Assembly: GCA_947168815.1 (NCBI GenBank) | Contig: CAMVNG010000001.1 | Location: 124,001 to 188,000, forward strand | DNA from: an uncultured bacterium | GTDB lineage: Bacteria; Patescibacteriota; Gracilibacteria; Absconditabacterales; Absconditicoccaceae | Direction: 5' to 3' | DNA: 64,000 nucleotides | Shown here: positions 11,101-24,679 of the stretch, one piece after another | Numbering within the stretch: position 1 is the stretch's first letter | Layout of the letters: each line of letters begins with the position of its first letter | Notes under the pieces: model-generated | Told to the model about the DNA's origin: nothing | The model's input: the letters and a program-made list of their open reading frames with translations, nothing else | Databases searched by the model: none | Translations under genes and position numbers: made by a program

Positions 11101-14100
11101 TGAAACTTGCCTTATATTTATTAATTGACCAATTTGCTACATATGATCTATCCCCTGTACTTCATGCTGGAATTACTAATGTTAAAGATAATTCCTGCAA
11201 ATCAGTTCAAGTCCATCATATAAAAGTATATCAATCCTTAACAGGATTCTTAATTTCAATACTTCAACTTTCAATTGAATATTCTAACGGATTTGTATCT
11301 CATTGTTGTAATGAACCACCATCTAAATTATATGAAATACTGTACATAATAGGTGTTCGCCTTGCTACATAGCTTCTATTACCAGTAGAACCTTGAGGTA
11401 TTACAACAGTTTCTGTTTTCTCAGAAAGTTCTGTTCATTCCCATCATGCAAAAGTATAATACTCTCTTACCGGATTATTTAATGTAATTTCTGTATCTGT
11501 TATTGAATAAGATTCTGGATTTGTCTTTCATGGTTCTAGGCTTCATCATGCTAAATTATATGTTATTTCATAAGTATCTTTTGACCATACAGCATATAAA
11601 ATAATCTCTCAATTATCTATATCTGTCAATCTATTTACTGATGCTCAATTATTATAAGTTGGCTCAGTAGCTCATTGATTTTTACTCCATCATAAGAAAT
11701 GATATCAATTTCTAGTGAAAGAATTATTTGTTAATAACCTATCCTCAGTATATCCTACCCCACTAATATCATCCATATCTCATATTCCTCAATTTGCATT
11801 AAACTTAATGACATAATGATTCTCATTCCATTGAGCTGTTGATGAACTATTGGAAGCAGGCATTTCACTAAATTGTGGATTCCATGAATCAAAAGTAAAT
11901 CATGTGTTAATTAAACTAAGACCAGCTGGAAATTCAACCTGTCTACCATAGTTAAAATCAATTCATGTTGAAGTCGAACCATCAGAGAACACAGCTCCAA
12001 CTCAAGCATTAAATGTAAATGTATAAGAACTTCTATGATAATAATACTTTATTACCAAAGAATTATTTGATAATACAATTCAAGTCTTTTCTGACGGTGT
12101 ATCAAATCATAGAATTCAAATTCTTGCTCATGTAACTACAGAATGAGTATTTGCAGAATAATCTAATCATGAATAGAATTGATAATTCTCCTCATCTCAT
12201 CACTCAATAGGCTCTATATAATGTTCTACTCTATATGAACCAGTAGAATTTTCTTCCCATTGTGCAAATAAAGTTATTTCTCAATTATCATCAGATGTTC
12301 AATTAGTAATTGTATCCAAAATTATTGATTCACCAGCCCTAGACCATCATATAAAATGATATCCAAGCTTTTCAAATTTATTTCATTCTTCTGTATTACT
12401 AGGAAGCTGAATAGTATCTGAATAATATCCTGTTATATCATCAACACTTCCCTCGGTTGCTCAGCTTCCATCAAAATGTATTGTATATGTATGTTCTCTT
12501 ATTATTGGAGTTGCTACAATATTTGATGTTCAAACTTGATAATTCAATACTGAACCATTATAAGTTACATTATTAATAGTAAATCATGAGAATGAATATC
12601 CTCCATCAACCAATCAAGTGAAGATAATATTTTGACCATAATAATACTGACTTAATAAAGGAGATCTCTGTATACTAGCATGTGGTACATTAGTTTCATT
12701 ATAATTATATGATTTTCTAGTATAGAAAAGCTTTATTACAAGATTTCATTCTGGATCAATTGCTGCTGTATCTTGATATTCTGAAATATCTGTTAAATCT
12801 ATTTCATCTACAACATCTCCATTAATTCTTGCTTTTGAATAAGAATATCATGGAATATCACCATCAGCTTTAGCAAGACTTGAAAGAGTTAAAATACTAT
12901 CTGTTTGTCAACTTAATCCTGTATCCGTTCCACTGAGATGATATTTATTACTTATTGCATTATTTTCTAGCATCTGAAAATAATGTTGCACTATATATGA
13001 TGTTTGTTCATTTGGAGATGCTGTTCATGTTAGAGTAATATTTGTACTTAATACAATTGAAGTTCAAGGATTATATGACTGAGTTCAATCATTCCATACT
13101 GGAGTATTATATCACTGCCTAGCCGTCAAATCAGGAAGTGTAATTGCATTTTCTGCTGGACAAACATTTGATTGTACAACTCAGTTGTATGTTGATGGAA
13201 CCATGCATGAATCAGAACCTGTTCAAATTGGATTAACTCTACTATCTGTTGCATAAGTTACCGTATATGTTTTTTCATCAGATTTAGTTTGTGCATAAAG
13301 ATGTAACTCAGAATCAAGAGTTCAAGTTAATAATATTTGTCATGGAACCGCATATAATACTACTCCATCTGAAGGATATGTTTCACCTGTAGTCCATCAC
13401 AAAACATGAGGAGTTGCTACTGGTGCTCAGATTTCAGGTAATGTAAATACAAAACTACATTCAGTACTTTCAGGTTCTAGATTGTAAATGTCTTTAAATT
13501 GACATCAACTAAATGACCAATTATGATTATATGTTTCACCATTATAAACAAATCATGTATTACCATTAAGATGAATAGTTATATCTTTTCGACTTCAAAT
13601 CTTTTTATAAACAGCATAGAATGTCTTATTACCATCAATTAAATAAGAATCAACTACTCAAGTCTGGTTTGCTGAAGTTGCCCATCAAACAAATTCATAT
13701 CATTCTCTTTCAGCCTGTTCAGCTCCTTCTCATGTAAGTTGAAGTGTTCAATAATCTACATTCCTTGTAACTGTTTCATCTGTTCATTTATTTGTTCACC
13801 TATCATATGTTACAATATATTTATTTAATATAGCTCTATATCTAGCATATACATTTCTATCTCTAACAACATTACTCAAATCATCAACTTCTCATCATAC
13901 ATTCGATGTATACCATCCAGAGAATTCATAGGTATATTGATCTGTTGCTTGTTTACTTGGCGTTTCTCCTTGATATGTAGCATTAGCTCAATAGTCTACA
14001 GTCTTTGTACCTAATAATGTTGTACCATTCTCATCATAGAATGTCACTGTATATTGATTAACTGTTCAACTATAGGTAGCAAAATAAGTGGCATCTTCTG

Positions 14101-17100
14101 TTACTCACGTTAATTCAGGACTCCATCATGCAAATGTATACGTATATTGATCTGTTGCTGCCTTTGTAGGATCTGCTGCTGGTTTTACAATACTTGCAGC
14201 TGGTGTTCAATAATCATACTGTGTTGCCTCTTTTAATATTGTTGTTCCATTTTCATCTACAAAAGTTACCGTATATTTATTCAATGTTCAACTATAAGTT
14301 GCCGTATATATCACATCTGATGTTACCTCCGCTAATTCAGGACTCCATCATGCAAATGTATACGTATATTGATCTGTTGCTGCCTTTGTAGGATCTGCTG
14401 CTGGTTTTACAATACTTGCAGCTGGTGTTCAATAATCATACTCTGTTGCTGCCTTTAATACAGTTGTTCCATTTTCATCTACAAAAGTTACCGTATATCT
14501 CCTTGGATAACTATCAAATGTTGCTGTATATACAGCATCTTCAGTAGCTTCTACTATTGTAGGGGTCCATCATACAAAATGATAATTAGATTGTGCATCT
14601 GAAGGCTTTTGAGGAGTAGATCAATTATAAACAGGCAACACATTATACTCTACTTCACTTGATTGTAACTCATTTCAATCATAATTAACAAATTTAATTG
14701 TATATGAAGATTTCTTTAAATCCAAACAAGTATCATTGTGTGATCAACTTAATTGTGCTATACGATTTTCTACAGTAGCTGACGAAGTAAGAATTCACAC
14801 GATAGATCATGTATTTGTTCAATTACTAGTACAAAATGCTTTATTTCAAAGAGTTTCCAAAGAATCTGGTAATCTAACTCAAGTTACAGTTGATCAATTA
14901 AATGCATAATCTCATATTTCTCTCAAGCTATTTCATAATATAGTTATTGAACTTAATCTATTATTTTGGAATGCTCATCAACTTATCACTTCTACAGATG
15001 ATGGAATAGTAATATGATCAAGTCATCCACTATAAAATGCTCATCAACCTATTACTTTTAAGGTATTAGGTAAATTAATTTCTTTCAATCTCGTATCATA
15101 TGCAAAAGGTGCATCTCAAATTGATACTAATCACTCACTAATATTTACTGATGTGATATAAGAATTACTATGTAATGCTCCATTTCAAATAACTTCCAAA
15201 GAAGTAGGCAATGTAATTGCTCATGATAGACCTTTATGATTAAAAGAACCTCATCATAACTTCTTAATTGTATATAATCTTCAATTTCTCGTAATAGTAT
15301 TTGGCATTGTTAAATTCTCTGTCGTACAGCTATTACCTCAAGAATAATCAATAATTTCTGCATAAAATTGATTATCTGAAGTTCCTGTATAAGTTTCATA
15401 TTTATAACATCAATTCCATCCCGTTAAATGCTCATATTTTGGACTTTCCCAATTTGCATAAACCTCCAAATCTCAAGTCATAGTTAATGGGAAGCTAATA
15501 TCATAATCTCAAGTTATAGCTTTCCATCACAAGAAATCATAATCTGTTTTTATAGGATCTGCTAAAGGATTAGTTGAAACTACTTCATTAAAATCATAAA
15601 GAATTCATGATAAAAGATCAGTTTTATTCTTATCAGAATAGAATGATAACTGATATTTAACAGGAATATAAACTCCAGTTAATACTAAATCTGAGACAAT
15701 TGGTGTTGTAAATACAAACTTAGTATCACCAGAATACCATCAATCAAAAGCAAATCATTCCTTTACATAATCAGCTGGTCTTTCTACAATTTCATTATGA
15801 GCAACCTGCTTAACAATATCACCAGTAAATGGATTTTTAAAGGTAACACTATGAAGTTCTACAACCGTTCATGTAACAACTAAATTCTGTGTTACTACAG
15901 AATTTTCTGATAATTCTGTACTCCATCTTACAATATGTCATGCACCAGAATTAATCAAAGAATCAACACTTGTAAAAGTACTAATATCACCTATTCAATT
16001 ATAATAATCTAATGGTATTAATTTCGTTGTATTAGATTCTAATATTTCTGGATAATATCATGTTCATAAAACAGTTCCAGTTTCATCTACAAAAGTATAA
16101 GTATAGAGTTGATATACAGGAGAAATATATGCTCATGTATAATCTAGTGTTGAATTTTTTGTAGTCACATATCAAGTAACATAGACATTTTCTCATTTTC
16201 ACTGATTAAAAGCACCACCAGATAAACTAACCATAGAATCTGGAATATAAACACTTTTTATATTATTTCATGCAAAAGCATCACTCCATATAAATCTAAC
16301 ATTTTCTCACAATGATATTCATGTTAATTGATGATTTCTAAAAGCATTAAATTCAATTCACGTCAACGTTGATGGTAATTGAACATTTTTAATTTTAAAC
16401 TTAGATTCAGGACAATCAGTTTTATCATAAAATGCATTTTCTCAAATAAGTGATATTCACGACTCTACAATCACACTTTCAAATTCATTACATCTAAAAG
16501 CACCATTTAACCTTCATCAATTTAATCTTCATGGCACAGTTAGTGTTCATGATAAATTATTACCCTTAAATACAGCAGTTCAAAGTGTTGTTAATGACTC
16601 AGGAAATATAAACTCTCATTCTATTTTTTGAAAGTAAAATGCAGAATCTCATATTGATTCAAGTGTTTCTGGTAATTTCAACTTTTTTAAGGTTTGCTTT
16701 GTCTTACAATCACTTGTATTAAACGCATGATTATCAATTTTCGTAGTTCACTCTCAAATTTCTAATTCCTCAATAAGATTACATTCAAATGCTGTAGTTA
16801 CTTCTCAAACACTTCATGGTATTCTTAACTTTCATGATATATTATTATCAAAAAACGCTTCAGCTCCTATTCGTGTTAATGATTCAGGAAGTTCAAGGCT
16901 TCAAGATATATTGTTCCCTCTAAATGCTTTTTCCGCAATACTTGTTAATGATTCAGGTAAAATTAACTTTCCTGAAATATTTTGGTGTTTAAATGCATGT
17001 CCAGCAATAGATTCTAATGTTGTTGGGAATATAACTGATTTTAAGGATTTTTTGCTTGTACATCAATCTGTATTATATGCATTTGGATTAACCTTCGTAA

Positions 17101-20100
17101 TTCCCTCTGATATTATTAAGTTTTCAATTAAATTACATCTAAAAGCAGTTCCCATAATCTTACTCAATATAGTTCACGGAAATTTTAATGTTCATGATAT
17201 TTCATTACCATAAAAAGCTTCCTCTTCAAGATAAGTAAGATTTTTAGGGAATCTAAAACTTCACGATATATCATTGTTCTTAAAAGCATATTTATCTATC
17301 TTCAAAATAGAGTCAGGAAGATTTATCTCTCAAGTAATTATTTGTTTATCACTCGACCAAATAAAAGCATTGGAAGCAATCTCAACAACAGCCTCTCAAT
17401 TTATTTCACTTGGAACTACAAAATGAGTTAAACAGTCATCACTTTGCTCTCAATCAAATCATGTAATTTTTAATCATCATAATGTTGAAGTACCAGTTGT
17501 AAATGAACAATATAATTGCCTAAATTTTGGATATAATGTTACATTATCAACAATTCTAGTTTCAAAATCAAACTCTGTATTAAAACCAGAATCTTCATAC
17601 CAAGAAATAAATTGATAATTACCTTGTTTACCTGGATTAGCTGGCTCTTTTATAACTCATCAAGAAATCACTAAACCTGAATAATAACTAACACCATTTA
17701 TATCCAGAAAATTATACGTAAATACATCATCAATTTCTCACTGTAATACCAAATCACCTGTTGCTATTCAATCACTAGGTAACTCAGGAGACCATATTCT
17801 TCATTTTCACGACTCTACAACTCCAAGAGTTATCAAATCTTCATAAATAAAAGTGTCATTTGAACTACTATAATAACTCAAAGGAATGAGTTTTGTCATG
17901 TCAGATACCGCTCAAGATTCATAATATCAAGTTCATAATATATTTCATTCAGTATCTTCAAATGTATAAATAGATAATTTAAGGAAAATAGCATACAAAA
18001 TGGTACTTCCCGTAAATGCTTGTTCTCCAATTAATCACCTCCTTGCATCCTTATCTTCGCTCCATCATACAAAATAATATCAAGGTTTTTCAGCAGTATA
18101 ATTGGATAAATCAAGAGTAAACTCATATTCATCATCTAAATATTGAGCATCTCAAGATATTCATCAATTTGTTCAAGCATCAAATGTAATTACAGATCAA
18201 GTGTAATCTAAACAATTTAGTCACTGTTTTATTTGCCCTTGTGAACAATTAGCATAATCTTGGAAACAACGAACTGGAAAATAACGATTAGCATCATTGC
18301 TTGACACCGTTCAAAGTTGACCACTCTCAAATCTAAAATAAGAACGAGTACTTACTGATTGGATTTTCGATTGCTGATATTTTCATTGACATCTACCCCC
18401 ATCTTCACAATCTTTTGCAGTTCCTAATGTACTACCATTATTATATCACCATCATACTCATGGCATCCATAATTGTTCCAAAAGGCCAGATCGAGAAGTT
18501 CATCACAAAGCTTTTATTAAATTTGTAGCCTCTGAATCAGAAGGTACATGATAACCTTCATCACAAGGTCAACGCCTTGCCTGCCAATCATTATCTTTCG
18601 AAAAATATCACCATATATTTAAATATCAAGTTCAATTATTTGTAACATAAGGAAATTTATTTATATCAGTTAAATTACCAGAATAAGTACTTGGTATAAC
18701 GTTTCACACATCAACAGAACTATTCAAAAATGTAGTTGATTGTCCCTTATATAGTCAATTATTATTTCAATATTGAAAATATTTTCATCTAGAAGCAGCA
18801 GTATAAACATTATATGCTCATGTTTCTGTTGCCCCAACATTCCTATCTTGTATAGTATATCTCATCTTAGTACCATTTACATTTCACCACACAGTAATAG
18901 TTTGTGATTCACTATCATAGACCAATCATGTAGCAGGAGCATCAGCCAATAGAACACACACATTATCTATATCCACATAACCATAATCACAAGTATATTT
19001 CGCCTTATAAGTATGACCAGCAACTGTTCATGTTGAAAGAATAGGATTCTTTGTCAATACATCCAATCAAGTATCTGTTCAAGATCCAATCCATCATAAG
19101 AAAAACGCATGTTGCCTTGTTACACCAGGGAATTCAATATTTTCATACACTGAAGAAATATCTCAAGTACAAATATTAGTTTCATTATCACATTCCAAAT
19201 TAACAATATTAGTATCATCATCTAACATTCAGCCATTTCAATCCAATGTAATAATATCACTATTATTCTCTACTAAAGTAAGCACATAAATAGAAAAACT
19301 TTCTCAATCAGCAACAATCAATCATGTTCCAGCACTTTCTTCCTCATTAGTAACATCAACTACAGTAGTTTTTACTTCTTCAACAGTTTCTCACTGTTCA
19401 GAATCAACATCTTCCTCTACTGTTTCTTTAGTCTCTTCCAAATGGAATACTTTTACTTCTTGATTCTCATCAGTTTCAGCATTTAAGAAATCATCATTTA
19501 ATTTATAATCAAATAATACTTTAACAGTTTTACCTTCTACTGGTTGAACTTCAATTTCACCTGTTCAAACTTTATACATAAAAGAAATATCAAAGGCTAC
19601 CATCTTAGATTCCTTGCTCACATTATCCTGAGAACCAGCAATTTCATCTTTTACATCATCTAATCAATCATCTTCAGTAATTACTTTAATTCTAGGTTCA
19701 GTTCCTTCATAAAAAGAACCAACAGGAGCAATTACCTTAACAGCTACTCCATCATGCTCTAACTCTCAAACAATTTCTTCTTTATTCAAATTATTCTCTA
19801 CTACTTTTTCTTTAACTTTTGTATCTAAGAAACATCTTACATTATGCCATGATGTTCTATCTTTCTCATCATCATAAATCCCTTTACCAAAATACTTATC
19901 AATACTAAAGATTTCAGATTGTGTTGTTACATTCTCACTAGGAGTAACAGTCCAATAACTTCATACTCCATCTCTATATTCACCATTTGCAGAATAACTT
20001 CATGCTTTTGGCAATTTTAAATCACTCATAAACAATGATTCTAAACCAGAAATTTCATTTTCTGCAATACACTTTCATTCAACTTCAACATCTCATTCAT

Positions 20101-21214
20101 TACATTTCTCAAGTGAAGTTAATAAGATTGATCCTTTAGTACTTCTTGTCTTTCTTATAACAGTTGATACACCCTCATCATCAACATTTTCTCTAACATC
20201 TTGAGTATGAATTTTTCTCCAAACATTAACTAAATCATTCCACTCATTTTGTGTTGGAATATGATATCATGTTGGACATGGACCTTGAATTTCTTCATCA
20301 TCTCCATTCCAATCTCCAGTACTATTTACTTCTTCATTCTCAATAAAATCAGCAATTTTATCACCACTAATTCAATTATTACTTCACCATTGGTAATAAT
20401 TTCCATAAGATTTCTCATCTTCTTCACTAGTACTTTCAGCTCATAAGTTCTTATCCATAATTGTCATTGAATCTCCATTTTCTGGATCTATCAATACAAT
20501 AATTCCTTCATCACCACTAGTTGAATATTTGATAAATGAATCACTATCTCTAGTAAAGAAATATCTCAATCCTCAGATAATTTCTTTAGCAATATCACTT
20601 AAACTATCAATAAAGCTGAAATCTGTATCTTCAACAACTACTGCTGAAGAACTTTCTTCTTCCTTATTTTCTTCAACAGTTTCTTCATTTTCTCATAGAT
20701 CAGAACCTGTATCTTCACTTAAAACACATTCATTTTCTTCAAGATTATATCAATCCTCACATTTTTCTTGGAATACACATTCCTCATCATAAATACCATG
20801 AAGAATAGCATCTTCACATTGAATAGTATCAGTTCATTGTTCATCTTCAGTTGCTGTAACTGAATTAGTCTCTGTTTGTTCTTGAGTATCTGATTCTTCA
20901 GTTTCTGTCTGTTCTTGATTATCTTTTTCATCAGTTTCAGTCGGTTCTACTGTTCCATCATTTTCTTCTCATTCAGAAGAAAGAGATCCTTGTTCTCAAG
21001 TATCTTCATCAGTATCATCAGAAAAATTATTATCTCAACTTACATTATTTTGATCTCATGCTACATTATCATTTTCAGGAATATCAGAAATATTGGAATC
21101 TACACTTTGGTAAACTTCTTCATTTAAAACTAAATCATTAGCATAAGTAATTGGTGTTAATACCTCAGTACCTACAACTATTATCAATGATAAGATACCC
21201 AAAAATCTCTTCAT
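8168..21214 (-). CDS. giant cell-surface protein (~4348 aa): signal peptide, acidic linker, two FISUMP-type domains, BspA-type LRRs, InlB_B/Flg_new-type repeats, C-terminal SLH-like domain
   Basis: Continuous code-25 frame (start 21212-21214 and stop 8168-8170 in same frame; sampled at 20480, 19000, 16870, 14400, 10700, 8300). Motifs: MTIMDKNLGAESTSEEDEKSYGNYYQWGNNG, YTIQDRNVGATETGAYNVY, SLTSIAEKAFRGNNISGSLELPESL, YTITFEDEDGTEISSAEYAYGTPAASI..YTYAFAGWSP, ..FNPNAVVTRAQFGTVLSRVLWG. Not every codon was checked. Confidence 0.85.
10275..10917 (-). repeat. tandem 213-bp (71 aa) InlB_B-type repeat, three units, two nearly identical
   Basis: Landmark TTTAC(T/C)GTTGAA recurs at 10488, 10701, 10914 (exact 213-bp spacing); the ORF track shows near-identical translations at 10495-10689 and 10708-10902. 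Confidence 0.9.
14060..14510 (-). repeat. second cluster of tandem ~222-bp (74 aa) InlB_B-type repeats
   Basis: GGACTCCATCATGCAAATGTATACGTATATTGATCTGTTGCTGCCTTTGTAGGATCTGCTGCTGG repeated at 14118 and 14340. Confidence 0.85.
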
Positions 21215-21438
21215 CAATTTTTACAATAATGTATTAAAACCGACATATCAATTATACATCAAACAATCAAAAAGTGATAATTAAACATACGTTTAATAAA
21301 GATAAAAGAGTGACAAATTGTAAAATTGTGACATAATATAAAAAGACATTTTTTTCTTAATTTATACTTGAATATAAAGAACCGTTTTAGTATATTTCAA
21401 CTACCCTATTAAAAAAACAAATAAAAAAAGTTAAACGT

Positions 21439-21603
21439 ATGAGAAAAAAGAACATTTATGAAAAAGCTCGGAGAAGTGCCGAGCGCAGACGATTCAAACT
21501 AGAAAGAACAAAACGTGAGCAAAAACGCCGCAGGTTACTTGGCATCTCAGCCAACACAAGCACATCAAGCATCAATGCAATTCTGAACAAGATACGAAAA
21601 TAG
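21439..21603 (+). CDS. small Arg/Lys-rich basic protein, 54 aa (TGA-free orphan)
   Basis: MRKKNIYEKARRSAERRRFKLERTKREQKRRRLLGISANTSTSSINAILNKIRK; TAG stop; hairpin terminator downstream; AAAAACAAAT leader. Confidence 0.65.
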   Translation: MRKKNIYEKARRSAERRRFKLERTKREQKRRRLLGISANTSTSSINAILNKIRK

Positions 21604-21627
21604 TAAGCTCACCAACAATGTCAAAAA

Positions 21628-21662
21628 ATCCTATGTGTAAACCACACTTAGGATTTTTATTT
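21628..21662 (+). terminator. intrinsic terminator
   Basis: AATCCTATGTGTAAACCACACTTAGGATTTTTATTTT hairpin. Confidence 0.7.
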
Positions 21663-21721
21663 TATCTTGAAAAGAACAATCAATTTAAATAAAGTCAATA
21701 GTAACAAAAAAACAAAATGCT

Positions 21722-22108
21722 ATGAAGTGTATAGAAAAGAAAGTTTACAAACGTGATTCTCGACTACGTGCAATTCTCTTTTCAATAAAAGAATCTGCCG
21801 AAAAGAATCGAAAAGATCCTGATATGCAGGAGGATAACTCCTACATTGATGAGTTTTACAGAAATGCATATATCCCATATGCAAACGAACTTGATTTACT
21901 AGTTTCTTCTATCTCATTTTACACCCTCTTCTGCAGAAAAATCACCACAAATGAAAAGAACGTAAAAAAAGTTTTCACGATATGTGATATACTTGAAAAA
22001 TACGGACATTTCAATATCTGCACTGCTAAAAGGTTAAAGAACATTGAAGAAGAATTGCTAAGTGAATTTGAGGATTTCAAAGAACTAACTATCCTCAAAA
22101 ACAAGTAA
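21722..22108 (+). CDS. hypothetical protein, 128 aa (TGA-free orphan)
   Basis: ORF with upstream TTGAAA-17-TAAAGT and A-rich leader; downstream hairpin ACTAGTAGTCG-TTTC-CGATTACTAGT. Confidence 0.7.
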   Translation: MKCIEKKVYKRDSRLRAILFSIKESAEKNRKDPDMQEDNSYIDEFYRNAYIPYANELDLLVSSISFYTLFCRKITTNEKNVKKVFTICDILEKYGHFNICTAKRLKNIEEELLSEFEDFKELTILKNK

Positions 22109-22159
22109 CCCCATACAAATACTAGTAGTCGTTTCCGATTACTAGTTTTGTTTAAAAAA

Positions 22160-22196
22160 AAACAAAAAGCGAATTGAATATTCTCAACTCGCAATT
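22160..22196 (-). terminator. intrinsic terminator after 22208-22603
   Basis: Minus strand GCGAGTTGAGAATATTCAATTCGCTTTTTGTTTTTT. Confidence 0.7.
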
Positions 22197-22207
22197 TATA
22201 ACAAAGA

Positions 22208-22603
22208 TTAAGCTAATTTTCTAAGATTCTCGCACAATGATTGAGCTACATAAATACTCCTATCATTTTCAGTTTCACACTCGAACAAAACACCATAAAT
22301 CGGTGACTTATCCATAACGGCATCTGACTGATTACCCCTGACAATCACACTCATACTACCATGAGAAGAAGTATCAATAACTCTCAATACCTGATAAAAA
22401 TCATCATAAAAGCTTACCCACTGAGCATGAACCTTCGAAAAAGAATCACAAAGATGTTCACAAGAACACACATTGGCATTCCAAGCGGCCAAGATCATTT
22501 CATCAACCTTTAAATCGCTTTTACAATCAGCGATTGAAGAAAAAAGTAATGAAATCACCCTATAAAAGGGAATCTGAGATTGAAAAACATGTTTTATTTC
22601 CAT
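22208..22603 (-). CDS. hypothetical protein, 131 aa (TGA-free orphan)
   Basis: MEIKHVFQSQIPFYRVISLLFSSIADCKSDLKVDEMILAAWNANVCSCEHLCDSF...; TAA stop; own terminator. Confidence 0.7.
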   Translation of the reverse strand: MEIKHVFQSQIPFYRVISLLFSSIADCKSDLKVDEMILAAWNANVCSCEHLCDSFSKVHAQWVSFYDDFYQVLRVIDTSSHGSMSVIVRGNQSDAVMDKSPIYGVLFECETENDRSIYVAQSLCENLRKLA

Positions 22604-22789
22604 TTATCTTTTTACCTTAATTGTTTTTATTTTATCAACACCTTTTTTACAAAAAAAGAAGTTCTATATCAAGATATTTTTAGAAATTTATAACTCAAAA
22701 TCATACCTATCACAAACCATGTTAGTCTTGAAAACACAATTAATTTCCGTATTTTTCAATCATCATATTTAAATTATAAAAAAACAGTT

Positions 22790-23359
22790 ATGAGAGTACC
22801 TATTTGAGTATCAAACAGACACATTCATCTAACTCAAGCTGATGCTAATACACTTTTTGGATCTAATCATGAATTAGTAAAAATTAAAGATCTTTCTCAA
22901 CCATGACAATTTGCAGCTGAAGAATGTGTTATAATTAAAGGACCTAAATCAGAAATAGCAAAAGTTAGAGTTCTTGGACCTTATAGAAAACAAACTCAAG
23001 TAGAAGTAATGCAATGAGATACTGTAAAATTAGGAACACCAGCACCTATTAGAGAATCTGGAGATTTAAAAGATTCTGCTCCTATTACTGTAATTGGTCC
23101 TAATGGGACAATAGAACTAAAAGAAGGTATGATTGTTGCAAAAAGACATATTCATATGACTGTTGCTGATGCACAAAATTTCTGAGTTGAAAACGGACAA
23201 ATTGTAAAAGTCAGAACAAACGGAGAAAGAGGTTTAGTATTTGATAATGTTGTAATCAGAGTAAGCGATAACTTTGCATTAGATATGCATATTGATATTG
23301 AAGAAGCAAATGCTGCTTATTTGAAACAATGAGATCGATGAGAACTTATTCTCGAATAA
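22790..23359 (+). CDS. pduL: phosphate acyltransferase PduL-like (phosphotransacetylase)
   Basis: [24 protein letters not shown]...[41 protein letters not shown]...[21 protein letters not shown]; 6 or so TGA=Gly. Confidence 0.92.
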
Positions 23360-23413
23360 TTATTTTTATAAAGGTCAGCAAATGACCTTTTTTATTTGCT
23401 ACTCCTAAAACAC

Positions 23414-24679
23414 ATGCAAATAAACGACAATGAAGTTGCAAGATTAATTGCCTGAGAAGAGACAAGACAAAATGAAGGAATAGAACTTATAGCAAGTGAG
23501 AATTATCAATCTCATGATGTTTTAGCTGTACAAGCATCTGTTTTTGCAAACAAATATGCTGAATGATATCCATGAAAAAGATATTATGGATGACAAGAAT
23601 TCACAGATCAATTAGAAAGCTTAGCTATCGAAAGAGCAAAGAATATCTTCCATGCAGACCACGCAAATGTTCAAGCACTCTCTTGAGCTGCTGCTAACCT
23701 GTGTTTCTATACTGCATGTATGAAACCTTGAGACAATATATTAGGACTAGATATGTGACATTGAGGTCATCTAACTCACTGAGCACCTATAACATTCATA
23801 TCTAAAGTGTTTAATTTTTTCTGATATGGAACAGATAAAGATTGAAAAATAGATTTTAATCAAGTTCGCACTCTAGCACACGAGCATAAACCTAAAGTTA
23901 TTTTAGCTGGATTCAGCGCATATCCAAGAGAATTAGAATATGAAAAATTTGTAGAAATTTCTAAAGAAGTATGAGCAATTGCTTATGCTGATGTTTCACA
24001 TATAGGATGATTTATTGCAGCAGGACTCCTAAAAAACCCATTAGATTGTGGTTTCCATGCAATGATGACAACAACTCATAAATCATTTCGTTGACCAAGA
24101 GGTGCAATCATCCTAAGTAAATGAACTGTTTCTAATCCTCTTAAAGCACCAGAAGAAACAATTGAAAATCTCCCTACAAGAATTGATCGTGCTGTATTCC
24201 CTGGAATGCAATGAGGTCCACATATGAACACCATTGCTTGAACCACTGTTGCACTAAAAGAAGCCGAAACAGAAAGCTATAAGAATTATGCAAAACAAGC
24301 GCTCCTAAACGCTCAAATACTAGCAGAAGAATTCCTATCTTTAGGATACTCTCTTGTCACTTGAGGAACAGATAATCATATGATTGTTCTTGATTTTTCT
24401 GAAAATGACTTTGATGGTAACGATGTAGAAAAAGTACTAGATAAAATCGGAATATCAGTTTCTAAATCATTAATTCCTAATGATAAACGTCCTGCATTTA
24501 AACCATCTTGAGTAAGAATATGAACACCTGCAATGACAACAAGAGGTTGTAAAGAAGAAGAAATGAAAAAGATTGTTCATTTCATAGACCAAGGAATTAA
24601 GAATAGAAATAATGAAAATGAATTACTAAAATTAAGAGAAGAAGTTAGAAATTTTTGATTAAACTATAAAATTAGTTAG
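23414..24679 (+). CDS. glyA: serine hydroxymethyltransferase
   Basis: [46 protein letters not shown]...[14 protein letters not shown]...[18 protein letters not shown]; many TGA=Gly. Confidence 0.95.

Noticed and set aside
10021-11372. Repeated short ORFs (10021-10212, 10294-10476, 10495-10689, 10708-10902, 11100-11372)
   Set aside because: Alternate-frame/antisense readings of the InlB_B repeats in the giant gene; their similarity reflects the DNA repeat, not a peptide family.
20249-21127. Plus- and minus-strand ORFs 20249-20446, 20529-20792, 20719-20931, 20915-21127
   Set aside because: Overlap the acidic N-terminal region of the giant surface gene in other frames; Ser/Phe/Ile-rich low-complexity artefacts.
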